NCBI GenBank assembly: GCA_016185015.1
Contig: JACPOI010000036.1
Span: 1 to 64,000, forward strand
Direction of reading: 5' to 3'
DNA from: Burkholderiales bacterium
GTDB lineage: Bacteria > Pseudomonadota > Gammaproteobacteria > Burkholderiales > Burkholderiaceae_C
DNA: 64,000 nt
Each line of letters begins with the position of its first letter. Position 1 is the first letter of the stretch. Positions 15,518-25,296 of this stretch are shown here, piece by piece. The notes beneath the pieces are model-generated. The model saw only the letters and a program-made list of their open reading frames with translations. It did not search any database and had not been told where the DNA came from. Both the position numbers and the translations under genes were made by a program.

Positions 15518-18282
15518 GTCGCTGTCCGCAGCAGGCGCTCGATGTCCTGGGCAGGGAGCGGCTGCGAGTACAGGTAACCCTGGGCGGCATCGCAGCCGAA
15601 GGCCTGCAGGCGGCGGCGGATGTCGTCGGTCTCCACGCCTTCGGCGATGGTCTTGAGGTTCAGGCTGCGCGCCATCTGGATGACGGCGCGCACGATGGCC
15701 TCGTCGTCCGGATCGGTGGCCAGGTCGCGCACGAAACTCTGATCGATCTTGAGCTTGTCGATGTCCAGGCGCTTGAGGTAGGACAGGCTGGAGTAGCCGG
15801 TGCCGAAATCGTCGATCGCCAGCTTCACCCCCAGCTGCTTGAGCTGACGCACGCTCGTGAGCACGCTCTCCACGTTCTGCAGCAGGATGGACTCGGTCAG
15901 TTCGAGCTCCAGCAGCTGTGGCGCCAGGCCGGATTCGGCCAGCGCGCGTGACACGGACTGTTCGACATTGCCACGCTTGAACTGGATGGCCGAGAGGTTG
16001 ACCGACATGGTCAGCGCCGGCAGGCCGGCCTGCTGCCACAACATGGCCTGCCCGCAGGCCTGGCGCAGCACCCAGTCGCCGATGGGCACGATCAGGCCGC
16101 TTTCTTCGGCCACGCCGATGAAGCGGCCGGGTGCCACCAGGCCGAGCTCGGGGTGCAACCAGCGGATCAGCGCTTCCACGCCTATCAGGCGCCCGCTGGC
16201 CAGGTCGTATTGGGGTTGGTAGTACAGGACGAACTCCTGCCGCTCCAGCGCACGGCGCAGGCCGTTGCGCATGAGCAGGTGCTCGCCGGCTTCGGCATCC
16301 ATGGTGGGATCGAAGAAATGGTAGGTGTTGCGGCCGGACTCCTTGGAGCGGTACATCGCGAGATCGGCCTTCTTGCGCAGGGTCTCGAAGTCGCGGCCGT
16401 CGTCCGGTGCGAGGGCCACGCCCAGGGAGGCGGAGGAGGCCAGGTCCTGGTTGTCGATCCGCAGGGGTTCCTGCAGCCGTTCCATGATCTTCATGACGAT
16501 GGCCAGGACGACTTCGCTGTCGGGCAGGTCGCGCAGGACCAGCAGGAATTCGTCGCCACCCTGGCGGCTGATGGTGTCGCTGTCGCGCACGCAGCTGCGC
16601 AGGCGGCGCGCCACCTCCTTGAGGAACTCGTCGCCTGCCGCGTGGCCCAGGGTGTCGTTGATGGACTTGAAGTTGTCCAGGTCCAGGTAGACCAGGGCCA
16701 CTTTGCTGTGGCTGCGTTCGGCCTGGGCCATGGCCTGCTCGAAGCGGTCCTGCACCAGCAGGCGGTTGGGCAGGCCGGTCAGGGTGTCGTGGTAGGCCAG
16801 GTACTCGATGCGCTGCTCTGCACTCTGGCGGTCGGTGATGTCCGAGCCGATGCCGCGGTAGCCGGTGAAGACGCCCTGTGCGTCGAACATGGGTACGCCG
16901 CTGACGGAGAAGGTCCGCAGCTCGCCATTCATGGCGCGGACCTGGTAGATGAAGTTGCGGAAGGGTTCGTGGCGGTCGAGCATGGCGCGATGCTCTGCCC
17001 ATTGCGCATCGCTGACACCGACGATGGGCATTTCCCAGCGTGTCCAGCCCAGGTAGGTGTCCACCCCGGTCTTGTCCAAGCCCCGTGACATGAGGCTGAA
17101 GCGGTAGCGGGTGTCCTGCTCCCAGTACCAGTCGGTCGACATTTCCGCCAGGCTGCGAAAGCGTGTCTCGCTTTCCTGCAGGTGCTGGCGCTGCTCGTCC
17201 TGCGCCCGGACCATGGTGTTGAAGGTCTGGACCAGGGCGCCGATTTCGCCGCTGGCGGGCAGCCGGAGCTGACGGGCCTCGCCCTGCTTGTGATGCAGCT
17301 CACGCACATGCTGTGTCAGTGCGCCCAGCGGGGCCAGGACCGTGCGCATGACCAGCCAGATCAGCACCACGACCACCACCGTGCCCGCGGCAATGGCCAG
17401 CAGCAGGAAGTCGCGTGCCTGCTGCAGCGGTTCAGTGGCCTCGTGGACGGGCAGGTTCATGCTGAGGATCCAGGGCACGGTGCTCAGGTGCTTGAAGCTG
17501 CTCACCACCTCTTCGCCGCGCGAGGTCACGGTCGTGTCGCTGCCCTCAAAACCTGCGACAGCGCGATCGACCAGCGGGTTGAGTCCCGGCAGGACGATGG
17601 GCTGGAGGATGCGCTGGGGATTGCGATTGGAGATGAAGATCCGGTCCTTGGTGAACAGCGAAACGTAGCCGGTCTGGCCCAGCTTGAAGTCATTGAGGTC
17701 GGAGAGGAAGTTGCGCCCCAGCAGCTCGATGCTGCCATGCAGGCGGCCGACCATCTCGCCCTGGGTGTTGAACAGGGGCAGCGCCATGGTGATGACCGGC
17801 CGTCCCATGGCCCGCACCGAGGCAAAGGGTTTGGAAATATAGGGCTGGCGGGTTTCGCTCACCACCTTGAAGACTTCCAGGCTGGACACATCCCGCCCGC
17901 GCCGACCGGGCAGGTAGGGGGATTCGGCCACGATGCGGCCCCGCGCATCGATGATCAGGATGCCATTGGTGAAGAACGTCTTCAGGTTGCTCTTCTGGTC
18001 CAGGAAATCCTGTGCCAGCTGCGAGTTTTGCAGGGCCTGTGGCGGCACTTGCGCCGCCACCTGGGTCAACAAGGTCTGGCTCTGGCGTATCTTGTCGTCG
18101 ATGTTGTCGGCCAGGGTGGTCGCCAGGACGAACTGCTCGTGGTACAGGTTCTCGCGAAAACTCTGGTCGAAATGGCGCAGGATCAGCCAGGTCAGCAGGC
18201 TGGCAAAGCCCACGAAGAGCAGCGCAACGGCCAGCACCACGCGGGTCTTGAGGCTGGACTGTCGAAACCGGTTCAGAGGCAT
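15514..18282 (-). CDS. Membrane Cache-HAMP-PAS-GGDEF-EAL protein (c-di-GMP turnover)
   Basis: A 922-residue protein: TM1 about 12-34, a periplasmic double-Cache region to about 285, TM2 about 298-318, HAMP, PAS at about 385-500, then GGDEF with intact GGDEF at 575-579 and an RDSD I-site five residues before it, then EAL (EALIRW, 703-708; ELTES, DDFGTG and EGVET motifs present). Both catalytic domains look active, so it could make or degrade cyclic di-GMP. It lies 34 bp downstream of soxA on the same strand and could be part of that transcript. Confidence 0.92.
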   Translation of the reverse strand: MPLNRFRQSSLKTRVVLAVALLFVGFASLLTWLILRHFDQSFRENLYHEQFVLATTLADNIDDKIRQSQTLLTQVAAQVPPQALQNSQLAQDFLDQKSNLKTFFTNGILIIDARGRIVAESPYLPGRRGRDVSSLEVFKVVSETRQPYISKPFASVRAMGRPVITMALPLFNTQGEMVGRLHGSIELLGRNFLSDLNDFKLGQTGYVSLFTKDRIFISNRNPQRILQPIVLPGLNPLVDRAVAGFEGSDTTVTSRGEEVVSSFKHLSTVPWILSMNLPVHEATEPLQQARDFLLLAIAAGTVVVVVLIWLVMRTVLAPLGALTQHVRELHHKQGEARQLRLPASGEIGALVQTFNTMVRAQDEQRQHLQESETRFRSLAEMSTDWYWEQDTRYRFSLMSRGLDKTGVDTYLGWTRWEMPIVGVSDAQWAEHRAMLDRHEPFRNFIYQVRAMNGELRTFSVSGVPMFDAQGVFTGYRGIGSDITDRQSAEQRIEYLAYHDTLTGLPNRLLVQDRFEQAMAQAERSHSKVALVYLDLDNFKSINDTLGHAAGDEFLKEVARRLRSCVRDSDTISRQGGDEFLLVLRDLPDSEVVLAIVMKIMERLQEPLRIDNQDLASSASLGVALAPDDGRDFETLRKKADLAMYRSKESGRNTYHFFDPTMDAEAGEHLLMRNGLRRALERQEFVLYYQPQYDLASGRLIGVEALIRWLHPELGLVAPGRFIGVAEESGLIVPIGDWVLRQACGQAMLWQQAGLPALTMSVNLSAIQFKRGNVEQSVSRALAESGLAPQLLELELTESILLQNVESVLTSVRQLKQLGVKLAIDDFGTGYSSLSYLKRLDIDKLKIDQSFVRDLATDPDDEAIVRAVIQMARSLNLKTIAEGVETDDIRRRLQAFGCDAAQGYLYSQPLPAQDIERLLRTAT

Positions 18283-18294
18283 GGCCTATATATA

Positions 18295-18308
18295 CCCCGA
18301 TTCCGGGG
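18295..18308. repeat. Short GC hairpin between soxA and the GGDEF/EAL gene
   Basis: Arms CCCCG and CGGGG with a 4-base loop, next to TATATATA at 18287-18294. On the minus strand the hairpin precedes the AT run and the ATG of the GGDEF/EAL gene. It may separate that gene from the sox-like operon or form part of its own promoter. Confidence 0.35.
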
Positions 18309-18316
18309 CTCGGCGC

Positions 18317-19084
18317 TCAGGGCCTGACGCCAGGGGCCTCCAAAGGCATGCCGCGGGCGCGAACTCCGAGGAAAAGTTCCAGCTCCACCAGTTCGGTGGC
18401 GCCCAGCGGCCAGGCCTGGGCGCGCACGCCGCTCAGGCAGTTGCGCAGGCGGCGCTGCAGCGAACCCAGGCCCTGCCATTCGAGCCGGTACTGCGGGTAG
18501 CTGGTGGGATGTCCCTGCGGGATGGTGGTGCCGCCCAGGCGCTGGCCCCAGCGCTGGTCATGGCACTGCGCACAGGACAGGTCGAGCTGGCCCAGGCGTT
18601 GCGCATACAGCTGGCGGCCGCGCTCGATGTGGGGCAACAGCCGTGGGTCTGCCGGCGGCGCAACAGGCAGGCCGCGCGATTGCAGGGCCACCAGGCTTTC
18701 CAGGGCCAGCAGCTCCTCGCTTTCCAGCTTCCAGGGCGTGGCCTGCTGCTGCGACTGCCGGCAGCGGTTGATGCGCTGGGCCAAATTGATGGGCCCCTGC
18801 GTGGGCGGGTCGAAGGCCGGGTAGCGGGTCGCAGCGCCGCGCAGGCTGGCCACCTCGCCGTGGCAGCTGGCGCAGGACTTGTTGCTGGTGCCCGCGCCTT
18901 GTTGCCACAGGCTCGCACCCTGCTGGACCCAGAGCATGGCCGGGTTGCGCGCGTCGTCGCGCTGCATGGCCTGCACGGCCGGCCCCATGAACTCGAAGTC
19001 GGAGCGGCGCTGCGCCTCGGGGATCTGCGCGTGCAGGGTGGGGGCCAGCAGCAGCGCCAACAGCAGGGCGCCGTACCGCTTCAT
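18317..19084 (-). CDS. soxA: SoxA-like dihaem cytochrome c
   Basis: A 255-residue secreted protein (signal peptide ending ...TLHAQ) with two haem-binding motifs, CASCH at 71-75 and CAQCH at 171-175. Cys108 (RINRCRQ) and Cys216 (RLRNCLSG) sit where SoxA proteins have their cysteine haem ligands; Cys216 is at the active-site cysteine position. With SoxX it should form a c-type cytochrome that couples a sulfur substrate to a carrier-protein cysteine. It overlaps soxZ by 4 bp. Because the operon lacks soxB and has an atypical SoxY, this is probably a paralogue of the thiosulfate-pathway SoxA. Confidence 0.88.
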   Translation of the reverse strand: MKRYGALLLALLLAPTLHAQIPEAQRRSDFEFMGPAVQAMQRDDARNPAMLWVQQGASLWQQGAGTSNKSCASCHGEVASLRGAATRYPAFDPPTQGPINLAQRINRCRQSQQQATPWKLESEELLALESLVALQSRGLPVAPPADPRLLPHIERGRQLYAQRLGQLDLSCAQCHDQRWGQRLGGTTIPQGHPTSYPQYRLEWQGLGSLQRRLRNCLSGVRAQAWPLGATELVELELFLGVRARGMPLEAPGVRP

Positions 19085-19404
19085 GCGACGCTGATCGCCA
19101 CGCTCTCGCTGTGACGCAGGCCCTGGTCACCTTCCCAGGTGAAGCGCAGCGTGCCGCTGGCCGTGGCTACGGTGTGAAAGGCGATCAGCGGGTTGGCCGC
19201 GATGGCGGCGGACAGCTCGGCGCTGAACACCAGTTCCTCGTTGTAGTGGCAGCTGAAGCGCTCGATGATGTTGCGCGGCAGGCGCTGGCCGTCGGCGCCG
19301 GGGCGAAAGCCGCTCTCCATCGGGTGGCCGATGATGGTGCTGATCTCGATCACCTCGCCGCGGCGTGCGGTCTTGGGAACCTTGATGAGGGTGCGCACGC
19401 TCAT
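19081..19404 (-). CDS. soxZ: SoxZ-like carrier subunit
   Basis: A 107-residue SoxZ family protein (RTLIKVPKTARRGEVIEIST, then IIGHPMESGFR). SoxZ is the partner of SoxY in the periplasmic SoxYZ carrier. It has no signal peptide, as usual, and would be exported as a complex with SoxY. It overlaps both neighbours by 4 bp (ATGA). Confidence 0.92.
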   Translation of the reverse strand: MSVRTLIKVPKTARRGEVIEISTIIGHPMESGFRPGADGQRLPRNIIERFSCHYNEELVFSAELSAAIAANPLIAFHTVATASGTLRFTWEGDQGLRHSESVAISVA

Positions 19405-19856
19405 TCGATCTCCTCCAGGCAGGCCGCCAGCGTGACGATCACCTCGATCGTGTGCTGCCAGTAGCTGCCATCATTCATGCGCGCCACGGCACTGAGCTTT
19501 TGCGTGGTGGCCAGCCGCATGCGCGTGGACACGCTGGCACGGCCGGCGCGCGGGCCCAGCGTGAAACGCACCACGTCGGGTTGCGGGTTCTTCTGGTTGA
19601 AGACGGCGATGGCCACCACGTGGTCGCTCGCCGTCATGGGGCTGTCCACCTGCACGGCCAGCGGCACGGTGTTGCCGTTGTCCACCAGGGGGGCGATGTC
19701 CAGCTTCACGCGTCCGGTCTGCACCGCAGCGCCGCCGGTCCAGGCACGGATGGCTTCTTCGAGCTGATCGCCCGCGTGGGCCGGGCGCAGCAGCAGCCAG
19801 CCGCCCAGGCCGCAGCCGGTGTGCAGCAACTGGCGACGTGTGGTGACAGGGCGCAT
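19401..19856 (-). CDS. SoxY paralogue with AAC-type arm instead of GGCGG
   Basis: A 151-residue SoxY-fold protein with a secretion signal starting near TTRRQLL (twin-Arg-like). True SoxY ends in a flexible GGCGG arm whose Cys carries the sulfur substrate. This protein ends VTLAACLEEIE: the Cys (146) is kept but Ala-Ala replaces Gly-Gly and an acidic LEEIE tail replaces the terminal Gly-Gly. I recall a named family, SoxY-related AACIE arm protein, for such paralogues. The substrate is unknown. The gene is coupled to soxZ by ATGA and lies 1 bp after soxX. Confidence 0.88.
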   Translation of the reverse strand: MRPVTTRRQLLHTGCGLGGWLLLRPAHAGDQLEEAIRAWTGGAAVQTGRVKLDIAPLVDNGNTVPLAVQVDSPMTASDHVVAIAVFNQKNPQPDVVRFTLGPRAGRASVSTRMRLATTQKLSAVARMNDGSYWQHTIEVIVTLAACLEEIE

Positions 19857-19857
19857 G

Positions 19858-20286
19858 TCAATCCTTCAGCGTGGTGAGATAGGCCACCACGTCCTCGACC
19901 TGCTGGGCGTTCAGGAGGGGCCGGCCTTCCCAGGCGCGGCCCACGCGTGTGAATCCATCGGTCCGGTAGTAGGCCGGCATGATGCTGTCCGGGTTGAGGC
20001 GGCGCGGATCGACCAGGCGCAGCCGCAGTTGCGCTGCGGTCCAGCGCTGGCCGGCGCCAGCCAGATCGGGCGCCAGATTGCCCTGGAAGCGTTCCTCCGG
20101 AATCGGTCCCGCATGGCACAGCAGGCACAGACCGGCCTGGCGGCTGGCGACGATGGCCCGGCCACGCGCGGCATCACCCACGGCGCCTTCCAGCGCTGCC
20201 GGAATGCCGTCGCCCACCACGGTCACGGCACCCGCCCCCAGGGGCAGGGCCAGGGCCGTGGCGGCCGCGAGCCGGCGCAGCATCAT
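19858..20286 (-). CDS. soxX: SoxX-like monohaem cytochrome c
   Basis: A 142-residue secreted cytochrome with signal peptide (LAAATALALPLGAGA), a CLLCH haem motif at 54-58 and a probable Met ligand in DSIMPAYYR. The segment PEERFQGNLAPDLAGAG is characteristic of SoxX. It should pair with SoxA. The ATG overlaps the stop codon of the molybdenum hydroxylase large subunit, and a second ATG follows immediately, so the start could be 20283. Confidence 0.9.
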   Translation of the reverse strand: MMLRRLAAATALALPLGAGAVTVVGDGIPAALEGAVGDAARGRAIVASRQAGLCLLCHAGPIPEERFQGNLAPDLAGAGQRWTAAQLRLRLVDPRRLNPDSIMPAYYRTDGFTRVGRAWEGRPLLNAQQVEDVVAYLTTLKD

Positions 20287-22484
20287 GCGCGCCGCAAGTC
20301 CTGGCTCTTGATCGGCAGGTCGCGGATACGTTTGCCGGTCGCGGCAAAGATGGCGTTGAGCACGGCCGGTGCTGCCACCGCGATGGTGGGCTCGCCCACA
20401 CCGCCCCAGAAGCCGCCCGAGGGCAGCACGATGGTTTCCACCGGCGGCATCTCGGCCAGGCGCATCACGGGGTAGCTGTCGAAGTTCTTCTGCTCGACGG
20501 CGCCGTCCTTGACGGTGATCTCCCCATACAGGGCGGCCGACAGGCCATAGACGAAGGAGCCTTCCACCTGCGCCTCGATCTGCTGCGGGTTGACGGCGTG
20601 GCCCGGGTCGGTGGCTGCCACGATGCGGTGGACCTTGAGCTTGCCTTCGGCGCTGACCGAGACCTCGGCGCAGGCCGCCACATAGCTGCCGAAGCCCATG
20701 GTCTGCGCCAGGCCGCGGAACACGCCGGCCGGGGCCGGTTTGTCCCAGCCCACGCGTTCGGCCACGGCGTTGAGCACGGCCAGGTGCTTGGGGTGCTTGT
20801 CCATGAGCTTGCGGCGCAGGGCCAGCGGGTCCTGGCCGGTGGCGTGCGCGATCTCGTCGATGAAGCACTCGAGGTAGATCGTGTTCTGGTTCAGGTTCAC
20901 GCCGCGCCAGAAGCCGGCCGGCACATGCGGGTTGCGCATGGCGTGGTCGATCAGCAGGTTGGGGAAGCTGTAGCCGATCGAGGCTTCGGGGCCGGAGGGC
21001 GCCAGCCCCTGGTAGACCACCATGTCCTTGCCGTCGCGCATGGACTGCGGCGCCACCGTGGCCAGGATGGACTGGCCCGAGATGCGCATGTGCAGGCCGC
21101 TGATGTTGCCCTGGGCATCCAGACCGGCGGTCAGCTTGGCGCTGGTGATCGGGTGGTAGAAGCAGTGCTGCATGTCCTCTTCGCGCGACCAGATCAGCTT
21201 GATCGGCGTGCCTGGCATGGCCTTGGCCAGCTGCACGGCCTGCGTAACGAAGTCGCTGCGCCCGCGTCGCCCGAAGCCGCCGCCGAGGTAGAGCTTGTAG
21301 ACCTCGCATTGCGCCGGCGGCAGGCCCGCGGCCTCGGCCGCGGCGGCCAGGGCCGCTTCGCCGTTCTGCGTGGGCACCCAGACATCGCAGCGCTCCGGCG
21401 TCCAGCGCGCCGTGGCGTTCATGGGCTCCATGGTTGCGTGGTTCTGGTGGGGGTAGCTGTAGATCGCCTCGATCCGGCGCGGCGCGGCGCTGATGGCCGC
21501 GGCGGCGTCGCCATTGCTGTTGCCCACCGAGGTCGCCGGTACCGACAGATCCAGTCCGCCCTTGACCATGGCCGCGATGTCGGCCTGCGAGATGGCCGCG
21601 TTGGGGCCGTAGTCCCACTCGATCGTCAGTGCGTCCAGCGCGGTCTTGGCCGCCCACCAGGTGGTGGCCACCACGGCCACGGCGCTTTCGCCAACCTTCA
21701 CCACCTTCTTCACGCCGGCGCGTCGCATGACAGGAGCGGCATTGAAGCTCTTGACCTTGCCGCCGAAGACCGGGCAGTCCCGGATGGCGGCGTTGAGCAT
21801 GCCGGGCAGGCGCAGGTCGATGCCGTAGTCCTGTGCACCCGTGGTCTTCTTGAAGGTATCGAGCCGCGCCATGCGCTGGCCGGCGATCTTCCAGGTCGAT
21901 GGGTCCTTGAGCGGCACGCTGGCCGGATCGGGCGGCGTGAGCTGCCCGGCCGCCGCGGCCACCCGGCCGTAGATGGTCTTGCGGCCCGTGGGCGTGTGGG
22001 TGATCACGCCGGCGGCGACGCTGCATTCGGCGACCGGCACGCCCCAGGCGTTGGCCGCGGCCTGCACCAGCATCACGCGCGCGATGGCGCCGCCCTTGCG
22101 CACGTAGTCATGCGATTCGCGGATGCCGCGGCTACCGCCGGTGGAGAAGTTGCCCCAGATGCGCTTGCGCGCCAGGTTCTGGCCCGGCGTGGGGTATTCG
22201 GTGGTCACGCGCGACCAGCTGCATTCCAGTTCCTCGGCCACCAGCTGCGCCAGGCCCGTCAGCGTGCCCTGGCCCATTTCGGAACGCGCGATGCGGATGA
22301 CCACGGTGTCGTCGGGCTTGATCACCACCCAGGCGTTGATCTCGGGTACGTCGGCACGCATCGCACTGGTCTGGGCCTGCGCCAGCGGCACGTGGAAGCC
22401 CACCATCAGGCCGCCGGCGGCAGCACCCGCGCTGGCCAGGAAACCACGGCGCGAGAGTTCGGGGTTCGGCAAAGCGGTGCTCAT
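20283..22484 (-). CDS. Molybdenum hydroxylase large subunit (xanthine dehydrogenase / IorB-like)
   Basis: A 733-residue protein with a Tat signal ([16 protein letters not shown]), so it is exported. It has the features of the IorB-type molybdopterin-binding subunits: [18 protein letters not shown], and the catalytic-Glu motif GGVGEPTIA near the C-terminus. The usual activity is hydroxylation of an aromatic heterocycle or oxidation of an aldehyde. It overlaps the 2Fe-2S subunit gene upstream and soxX downstream by 4 bp each, which ties it to the Sox-like proteins. No FAD subunit is present; electrons probably go to cytochromes. Confidence 0.9.
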   Translation of the reverse strand: MSTALPNPELSRRGFLASAGAAAGGLMVGFHVPLAQAQTSAMRADVPEINAWVVIKPDDTVVIRIARSEMGQGTLTGLAQLVAEELECSWSRVTTEYPTPGQNLARKRIWGNFSTGGSRGIRESHDYVRKGGAIARVMLVQAAANAWGVPVAECSVAAGVITHTPTGRKTIYGRVAAAAGQLTPPDPASVPLKDPSTWKIAGQRMARLDTFKKTTGAQDYGIDLRLPGMLNAAIRDCPVFGGKVKSFNAAPVMRRAGVKKVVKVGESAVAVVATTWWAAKTALDALTIEWDYGPNAAISQADIAAMVKGGLDLSVPATSVGNSNGDAAAAISAAPRRIEAIYSYPHQNHATMEPMNATARWTPERCDVWVPTQNGEAALAAAAEAAGLPPAQCEVYKLYLGGGFGRRGRSDFVTQAVQLAKAMPGTPIKLIWSREEDMQHCFYHPITSAKLTAGLDAQGNISGLHMRISGQSILATVAPQSMRDGKDMVVYQGLAPSGPEASIGYSFPNLLIDHAMRNPHVPAGFWRGVNLNQNTIYLECFIDEIAHATGQDPLALRRKLMDKHPKHLAVLNAVAERVGWDKPAPAGVFRGLAQTMGFGSYVAACAEVSVSAEGKLKVHRIVAATDPGHAVNPQQIEAQVEGSFVYGLSAALYGEITVKDGAVEQKNFDSYPVMRLAEMPPVETIVLPSGGFWGGVGEPTIAVAAPAVLNAIFAATGKRIRDLPIKSQDLRRA

Positions 22485-22984
22485 GTTGCGCTCCCTTCGG
22501 GATGCTGGATGTTCAGCTCGGCCTTGCGGGCGCCGCCGCCGCGCGCCGCGGTGTGGATGGCGGCGCGCACCCGGTTGTAGGTGCCGCAGCGGCAGATGTT
22601 GGTGACGGCCGCATCGATGTCGGCGTCCGTGGGCTGGGGATTGGTCTTGAGCAGGGCGGAGACAGCCATGATCATGCCGCTCTGGCAGAAGCCGCACTGC
22701 GGCACGTCCAGCGTCTGCCAGGCGCGCTGCACCGGGTGCGTGCCATTGCGCGACAGGCCCTCGATGGTCACCACCGTCTGGGTGGCCTTGACGGCGCGCA
22801 GCGGCATCACGCAGCTGCGTACCGCGTTGCCGTCGATGTGCACGGTGCAGGCGCCACACTGCGCGATGCCGCAACCGTATTTGGTGCCCGTGAGGTTGAG
22901 CTGCTCGCGCAGCACCCACAGCAGGGGGGTGTCGGGGGCCGCGTCGAATTCGCGGTCCTTGCCGTTGACGTTGAGTTTCGCCAT
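22481..22984 (-). CDS. 2Fe-2S subunit of the molybdenum hydroxylase (IorA-like)
   Basis: A 167-residue protein with the two iron-sulfur motifs of this family: [15 protein letters not shown] with a fourth Cys (RSC), and CGFCQSGM with CRCGTY. It transfers electrons from the molybdenum centre. The start MAKLNVNGK fits the family; upstream sequence is not conserved-looking. It is the first gene of the six-gene operon, so the promoter should lie in 22985-23094. Confidence 0.92.
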   Translation of the reverse strand: MAKLNVNGKDREFDAAPDTPLLWVLREQLNLTGTKYGCGIAQCGACTVHIDGNAVRSCVMPLRAVKATQTVVTIEGLSRNGTHPVQRAWQTLDVPQCGFCQSGMIMAVSALLKTNPQPTDADIDAAVTNICRCGTYNRVRAAIHTAARGGGARKAELNIQHPEGSAT

Positions 22985-23094
22985 CGTATGTCTCCTCGAA
23001 GGTGTGGCGTGCTGGGCCGGGTGATGCCGGACCATGCTGTTTTATATGCCATTTCGCGCCAGCGTGCAGCGCGACGAGGAAGACAAGATGAGAT

Positions 23095-23544
23095 TCAGGC
23101 GGCCTTGATGGCCAGTGTGCGACGGCGGGACTTGCTGGCTACGGGTTTACCCGGAAGCAGATCGGCCAGGGTGTGCGCATCCAGATGCGCCATGAAGCCC
23201 TGGAGCGCGCCGCGCATCACGGTCGTGAGCCGGCACCCGCGTGTGATGGTGCATTCGTTGCCGGGGCCGAAGCACTCGACCAGCTTGAAGTCGCTTTCCA
23301 TGCTGCGCACCACCTTGCCCACGTTGATGGTCTCGGGCGGTGCGGCCAGGCGCATGCCCCCGCCCTTGCCGCGCACGGTCTCGATCCAACCGGCCAGGGC
23401 CAGCTGGTGCGTGATTTTCATCAGATGCGCTTCGGAGATGCCGTGCACCGTGGCGATTTCCGCAATGGTGCACAGGCGGTCGGGCTGCTGCGCCAGGTAC
23501 ATCAGCAGGCGCAGCGCGTAATCGGTCATGCTGGTCAGGCGCAT
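23095..23544 (-). CDS. nsrR: Rrf2-family regulator, probably NsrR (nitric oxide sensor)
   Basis: A 149-residue Rrf2 regulator with an N-terminal winged helix (MRLTSMTDYALRLLMYLAQQ) and three cysteines at 91, 98 and 104 (ECFGPGNEC...TRGC), matching the [2Fe-2S] or [4Fe-4S] ligand pattern of NsrR proteins. NsrR represses NO-detoxification genes and releases DNA when NO attacks the cluster. The neighbours nnrS and a truncated globin, preceded by an NsrR-like operator, support this. IscR is an alternative, but its context and cysteine spacing differ. Confidence 0.8.
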   Translation of the reverse strand: MRLTSMTDYALRLLMYLAQQPDRLCTIAEIATVHGISEAHLMKITHQLALAGWIETVRGKGGGMRLAAPPETINVGKVVRSMESDFKLVECFGPGNECTITRGCRLTTVMRGALQGFMAHLDAHTLADLLPGKPVASKSRRRTLAIKAA

Positions 23545-23571
23545 GGAACACAGTCTTTCTCGTTGTCAGCA

Positions 23572-23584
23572 CGTTCGTCGAACG
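23572..23584. repeat. Small perfect palindrome in the nsrR promoter region
   Basis: CGTTCG and CGAACG flank a single T. It lies 28 bp upstream of the nsrR start, close to a possible -10 hexamer TAGAAT on the minus strand. Possibly an operator, but no known regulator can be named from it. Confidence 0.3.
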
Positions 23585-23647
23585 ATTTCATTCTAGTCGT
23601 CCCATCCGTCGTTATTGGGCGGATGCGGGTTTCGGTGACGCCATGGC

Positions 23648-24877
23648 TCATGTCCGCTGGCCCAGCGTGACCGTGGCCACCTGCGGTTTGTGGTCCGGCC
23701 GCGGGCGGATCATCCACGGAAAGAAGCGCCAGAGATAGAGCGCGAGGGCCGCGATCCAGCACAGGGCTGCGCCCTGCAAGAGCAGCAGCACGGGGCCCGA
23801 CGGGAACAGGCCGGCCAGACGCAGCGCCACAGCGATGACCATCAGCCAGTAGCTGGCCACCATGCTGCGGTCCGTCGCCAGCGGCCGGCCCAGGTGGCCC
23901 AGCGCCGTGCGCGTGACCATGCCGATGATCATCAGCGAGAAGCCGCCCATGGCGATCACGTGCACATGCACCGCATTGCGCAGCGGTGCACCGGCGGCCT
24001 GGGCCGCGGCCACCAGCAGGCCGGCGCCCAGGCCCGCATACCCGGCGTACAGGATCCACAGCAGCGGCCGGCTGCGCACCGCCAGGGGTTTCCAGCCCAA
24101 CAACTGCCACAGTGGAATGGCACCACACACCAGCAAGGCCAGCGCCAGTGGCCACCGCCACTGCAGCAGCACGAACAACACGGCCAGCGCGCCGGCACCC
24201 AGCTGCACCAGACCGCTGCGTTCGTGCATGGGGATCGTCAGGCCCGGCACGGCACGCATGGCAAAGAAGGGGATGACACGCCGCCCCACCAGCAGGGCGA
24301 CGACGGCCATGCACAGCAGGCCGGCGTTGAAGCGCTGCATCAGCAGGGTGTGATCGCCGCCCAGCGCGGCCAGCAGGTACAGCACGTCGGTGATGCCCAG
24401 GGCCAGCAGCAGCAGCGGCACGGCGTAGTTGCGCCGGTTGCGGGTGCCGTAGATCGCGCGTGCCATGGCGGCGGCCGACAGCAGGAAGAACGCCCCCTCG
24501 GCGCCGAAGCCAAGCCAGAACAAGGCGTGGCTGGGGAAGAGCAGACCGATGCGCGCCAGCAGCCAAAGGGCGCAGACGGCCAGCAGCGTGCCCGGTGGCG
24601 TGGGGTTCACGCCGGTCCAGTTGGCGCCGGCCGTCATCAGGAAGCCCACCGCGATGGTGGCGACGAAGCCCCACATCATCTCGTGCGCGTGCCAGGCCAC
24701 CCCACCCAGCGGCCCGTGCAGCCACTGCGGTGCAAAGATCCACAGCGCCACCGCCAGCAGGGCCCAGGTTGTGCCAGCCAGATAGAGCGGGCGAAAGCCC
24801 ATTTCCAGGAAAGCCCGCAGCGAAGGCCGGGGGCGGGCCGATGCGGCCGGTTCGTCGATCTGCAGCAGCGTGCTCAT
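23648..24877 (-). CDS. nnrS: NnrS-family haem-copper membrane protein
   Basis: A 409-residue protein with about 12 membrane helices and NnrS hallmarks: WHAHEMMWGF near residue 62 and HVHVIAMGGFSLMIIGMVTR late in the protein. NnrS proteins contain haem and copper and protect against nitrosative stress. The start MSTLLQI overlaps the stop of the truncated-globin gene by 4 bp, so the two form an operon under the NsrR-like site. A second, diverged copy lies at 56468-57787. Confidence 0.9.
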   Translation of the reverse strand: MSTLLQIDEPAASARPRPSLRAFLEMGFRPLYLAGTTWALLAVALWIFAPQWLHGPLGGVAWHAHEMMWGFVATIAVGFLMTAGANWTGVNPTPPGTLLAVCALWLLARIGLLFPSHALFWLGFGAEGAFFLLSAAAMARAIYGTRNRRNYAVPLLLLALGITDVLYLLAALGGDHTLLMQRFNAGLLCMAVVALLVGRRVIPFFAMRAVPGLTIPMHERSGLVQLGAGALAVLFVLLQWRWPLALALLVCGAIPLWQLLGWKPLAVRSRPLLWILYAGYAGLGAGLLVAAAQAAGAPLRNAVHVHVIAMGGFSLMIIGMVTRTALGHLGRPLATDRSMVASYWLMVIAVALRLAGLFPSGPVLLLLQGAALCWIAALALYLWRFFPWMIRPRPDHKPQVATVTLGQRT

Positions 24878-25284
24878 GGGGTCAGCTCCTGCAGTCCCGT
24901 GGTCGTCTCGGGGGCCGGGTTGGCCAGCTGGTAGCCGTACCACAGGCTGCCGGCGATGCGGTGCGCCAGATGGCTCACCCGTTCCCGCAGGGCTGTGTTG
25001 GGCAGCGTGGCGGCCGTTTCATCAAAGAGCTGCAACCAGTGCTGGAACAGCGCCGCCGTCAGTCCGGGCAGGGCCGCATGCAAGGGCATGGGCGTGCCGT
25101 GAAAACGTCGTGTGCCGCGCAGCGCCGACGACCAGAAATCGCACAGCTTGGCCTCATGCGCGGGCCAGTCATGGATGCGGGCGCTGAAGATGGGGCCCAG
25201 CTGCGCATCGCGGCGCACGCGCGCATAAAAACGCTGCACTAGCGTGGCGATCTCTTCTTCGCTGCACAGTTGCGGGTCGGGCAT
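24874..25284 (-). CDS. Group III truncated haemoglobin
   Basis: A 136-residue globin-like protein (LVQRFYARVRRDAQLGPIF, DFWSSALRGTRRFHG, PMPLHAAL) matching group III truncated haemoglobins. These bind haem, O2 and NO, and are often in NO-stress operons. The gene is first in the operon with nnrS. Its start codon lies only 12 bp from the NsrR-like palindrome, so repression would be direct. Confidence 0.85.
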   Translation of the reverse strand: MPDPQLCSEEEIATLVQRFYARVRRDAQLGPIFSARIHDWPAHEAKLCDFWSSALRGTRRFHGTPMPLHAALPGLTAALFQHWLQLFDETAATLPNTALRERVSHLAHRIAGSLWYGYQLANPAPETTTGLQELTP

Positions 25285-25296
25285 GGCGATCTCTTT

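Noticed and set aside
13937-17002. Very long minus-strand reading frame of about 1000 codons
   Set aside because: It lies antisense to the third MCP and in another frame of the GGDEF/EAL gene. It is Arg/His/Pro-rich without any domain, a typical high-GC shadow.
19401-19460. Frameshift hiding a normal GGCGG arm in SoxY
   Set aside because: Shifted reading gives Gly pairs but would need two separate indels. The in-frame AAC arm ends cleanly with a stop overlapping soxZ, and matches a recalled SoxY paralogue type.
20598-22580. 660-codon plus-strand frame opposite the Mo hydroxylase
   Set aside because: Antisense to a well-conserved gene with low-complexity composition. Not supported as coding.
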